Shown one piece after another: positions 44,934-45,665 of a stretch of 45,665 nt of DNA (the stretch's first letter is position 1; every line of letters starts with the position of its first letter). Both the position numbers and the translations under genes were made by a program. The stretch is from assembly GCA_018822845.1 (NCBI GenBank), contig JAHJJD010000108.1, positions 1 through 45,665 on the forward strand, read 5' to 3'. The notes under the pieces are model-generated. The model worked only from the letters and a program-made list of their open reading frames with translations. It made no database searches and had not been told where the DNA came from. The DNA is from Gammaproteobacteria bacterium (GTDB lineage: Bacteria > Pseudomonadota > Gammaproteobacteria > Thiotrichales > Thiotrichaceae).

Positions 44934-45665
44934 TTATGCAATATCATCAGCAAATGTAAGAGCTGCCGCTTGATCCGCATCCATTTGTCCATCGCTGTTT
45001 TCTTCAACAATAGCCTGTCCTGCTGAGTTGGTATATGCCGTTGCATTATACAGAGTGGCCGCTACCTGATCCGTGTTCATTTCAGGTTTTGACCCACCCG
45101 CAGAAAGTACCAGTTCTTCAGGAATTTCTATTACCAAATCTTCCTTGAGAAGTTCATCAAGCCATACAGCTACCTGCTCCACGGAAACGTTGGAATTACC
45201 ATCCTCATTTAGGAAGTAACCATTTTTAATATCGAAACCTATATGGTAAATACCATCGGCCACGGTATTAATTGCATTGTCATCCGTCAGGCGGGTTATT
45301 GCGCCATCATTCTGAACCAGATGGAAACCGGTTTCTTCGCCGCTTTCATCGTCACCATGCAAAACCACCCATTCAGCGCCGTAATGCACCTGGATGTAAG
45401 TGTTTACATCATAAACATCCGACGCTGTAATCTCTCCATCGTTGGCAAGACCTCCTTGCTGGATAGCTTCGGTAATGATGGTATTCATAGCGTCTGCCGC
45501 CATGGCTGCCTCACGGATGCCCTGGTTGGAGACGTTCCGTTCGAGTTCGCTGTCGCTGTTGATGATGTCGACCAAGCTGTCCAGCCCGGTGCCAGTGCTG
45601 CCGTGAACTTCGGGGTCTACAGCGGTATTGCTGAGGCTGCCGCTGGCGAGTTCGCTGGCCAGGAG
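44934..45665 (-). CDS. C-terminal end of a large acidic type I secretion substrate (partial)
   Basis: The frame stays open to the window edge, giving at least 243 residues of a longer protein. It is strongly acidic, with no cysteines in the part seen. Motifs resembling Ca-binding loops are present: ANDGEITASDVYDVNTYI, LNEDGNSNVSVEQVAVWLDELL and ENSDGQMDADQAAAL. The stretch GFHLVQNDGAITRLTDDNAI then GIYHIGFDIKNGYFLNEDGN recalls the tail of bacterial animal-type haem peroxidases, but this is from memory and unconfirmed. The C-terminus LTFADDIA is hydrophobic plus acidic, as in uncleaved type I signals. It is first in the operon with the ABC transporter and adaptor, so it is their likely cargo. 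Confidence 0.7.
   Translation of the reverse strand, partial: LLASELASGSLSNTAVDPEVHGSTGTGLDSLVDIINSDSELERNVSNQGIREAAMAADAMNTIITEAIQQGGLANDGEITASDVYDVNTYIQVHYGAEWVVLHGDDESGEETGFHLVQNDGAITRLTDDNAINTVADGIYHIGFDIKNGYFLNEDGNSNVSVEQVAVWLDELLKEDLVIEIPEELVLSAGGSKPEMNTDQVAATLYNATAYTNSAGQAIVEENSDGQMDADQAAALTFADDIA

Overview
The window is the replication-origin neighbourhood of a gammaproteobacterial chromosome. The gene set (rpmH-rnpA-yidC-mnmE diverging from dnaA-dnaN-recF-gyrB, hisA-hisF-hisE followed by tatABC, a SpeA-type arginine decarboxylase, YcgL) and moderately high GC fit a Thiotrichales-like lineage such as Thiothrix. That genus-level guess rests on general impression, not on a search.

Left arm (1-6.6 kb) is accessory DNA. 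A broken DUF559 gene is followed by a compact leftward operon: a small secreted peptide with 15 consecutive glutamines, a hairpin, an HExxH-type putative peptide-modification enzyme, an unrecognised 276-residue protein and a small secreted protein. This has the layout of a ribosomally made, modified peptide (RiPP) locus and is the best candidate here for something undescribed. Next come a Uma2-family protein, an orphan ParD-like antitoxin with a palindrome on its promoter, and an AT-rich two-gene unit that reads as a Pycsar anti-phage system (class III nucleotide cyclase plus three-helix membrane effector).

6.6-14.6 kb holds speA, a membrane protein with ycgL, a glutamate-cysteine-ligase-like gene leading into an M14-type zinc carboxypeptidase/deacylase gene and a gamma carbonic anhydrase, and two secreted or anchored unknowns. 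14.5-23.7 kb is a leftward block: dnaA, dnaN, recF, gyrB, prlC, xth. The dnaA-dnaN gap carries two perfect DnaA boxes, two near-matches and an AT-rich stretch, so it is the likely oriC. Three parS-like sites (gyrB/prlC junction, 3' recF, 5' mnmE) flank it within 9 kb, as expected for ParB-based origin segregation.

23.9-27.5 kb runs rightward: rpmH, rnpA, yidC, mnmE, without the usual yidD. 27.5-35.7 kb is mixed housekeeping: an M1-type metallopeptidase, a ChaN-PDZ fusion, DNA polymerase IV, a small XRE regulator, a nitrilase-fold protein that has lost its catalytic cysteine, a TPMT-family methyltransferase and a zinc-ribbon/TPR-like membrane protein. 35.8-39.4 kb holds hisA-hisF-hisE (no hisI) and tatA-tatB-tatC, the last with an unusual long C-terminal tail. 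39.4-45.7 kb has two membrane proteins and a leftward type I secretion locus: the end of a large acidic substrate protein cut by the window edge, a PrtD-type ABC transporter and a HlyD-type adaptor.

No rRNA, tRNA, CRISPR array or complete insertion sequence was seen.
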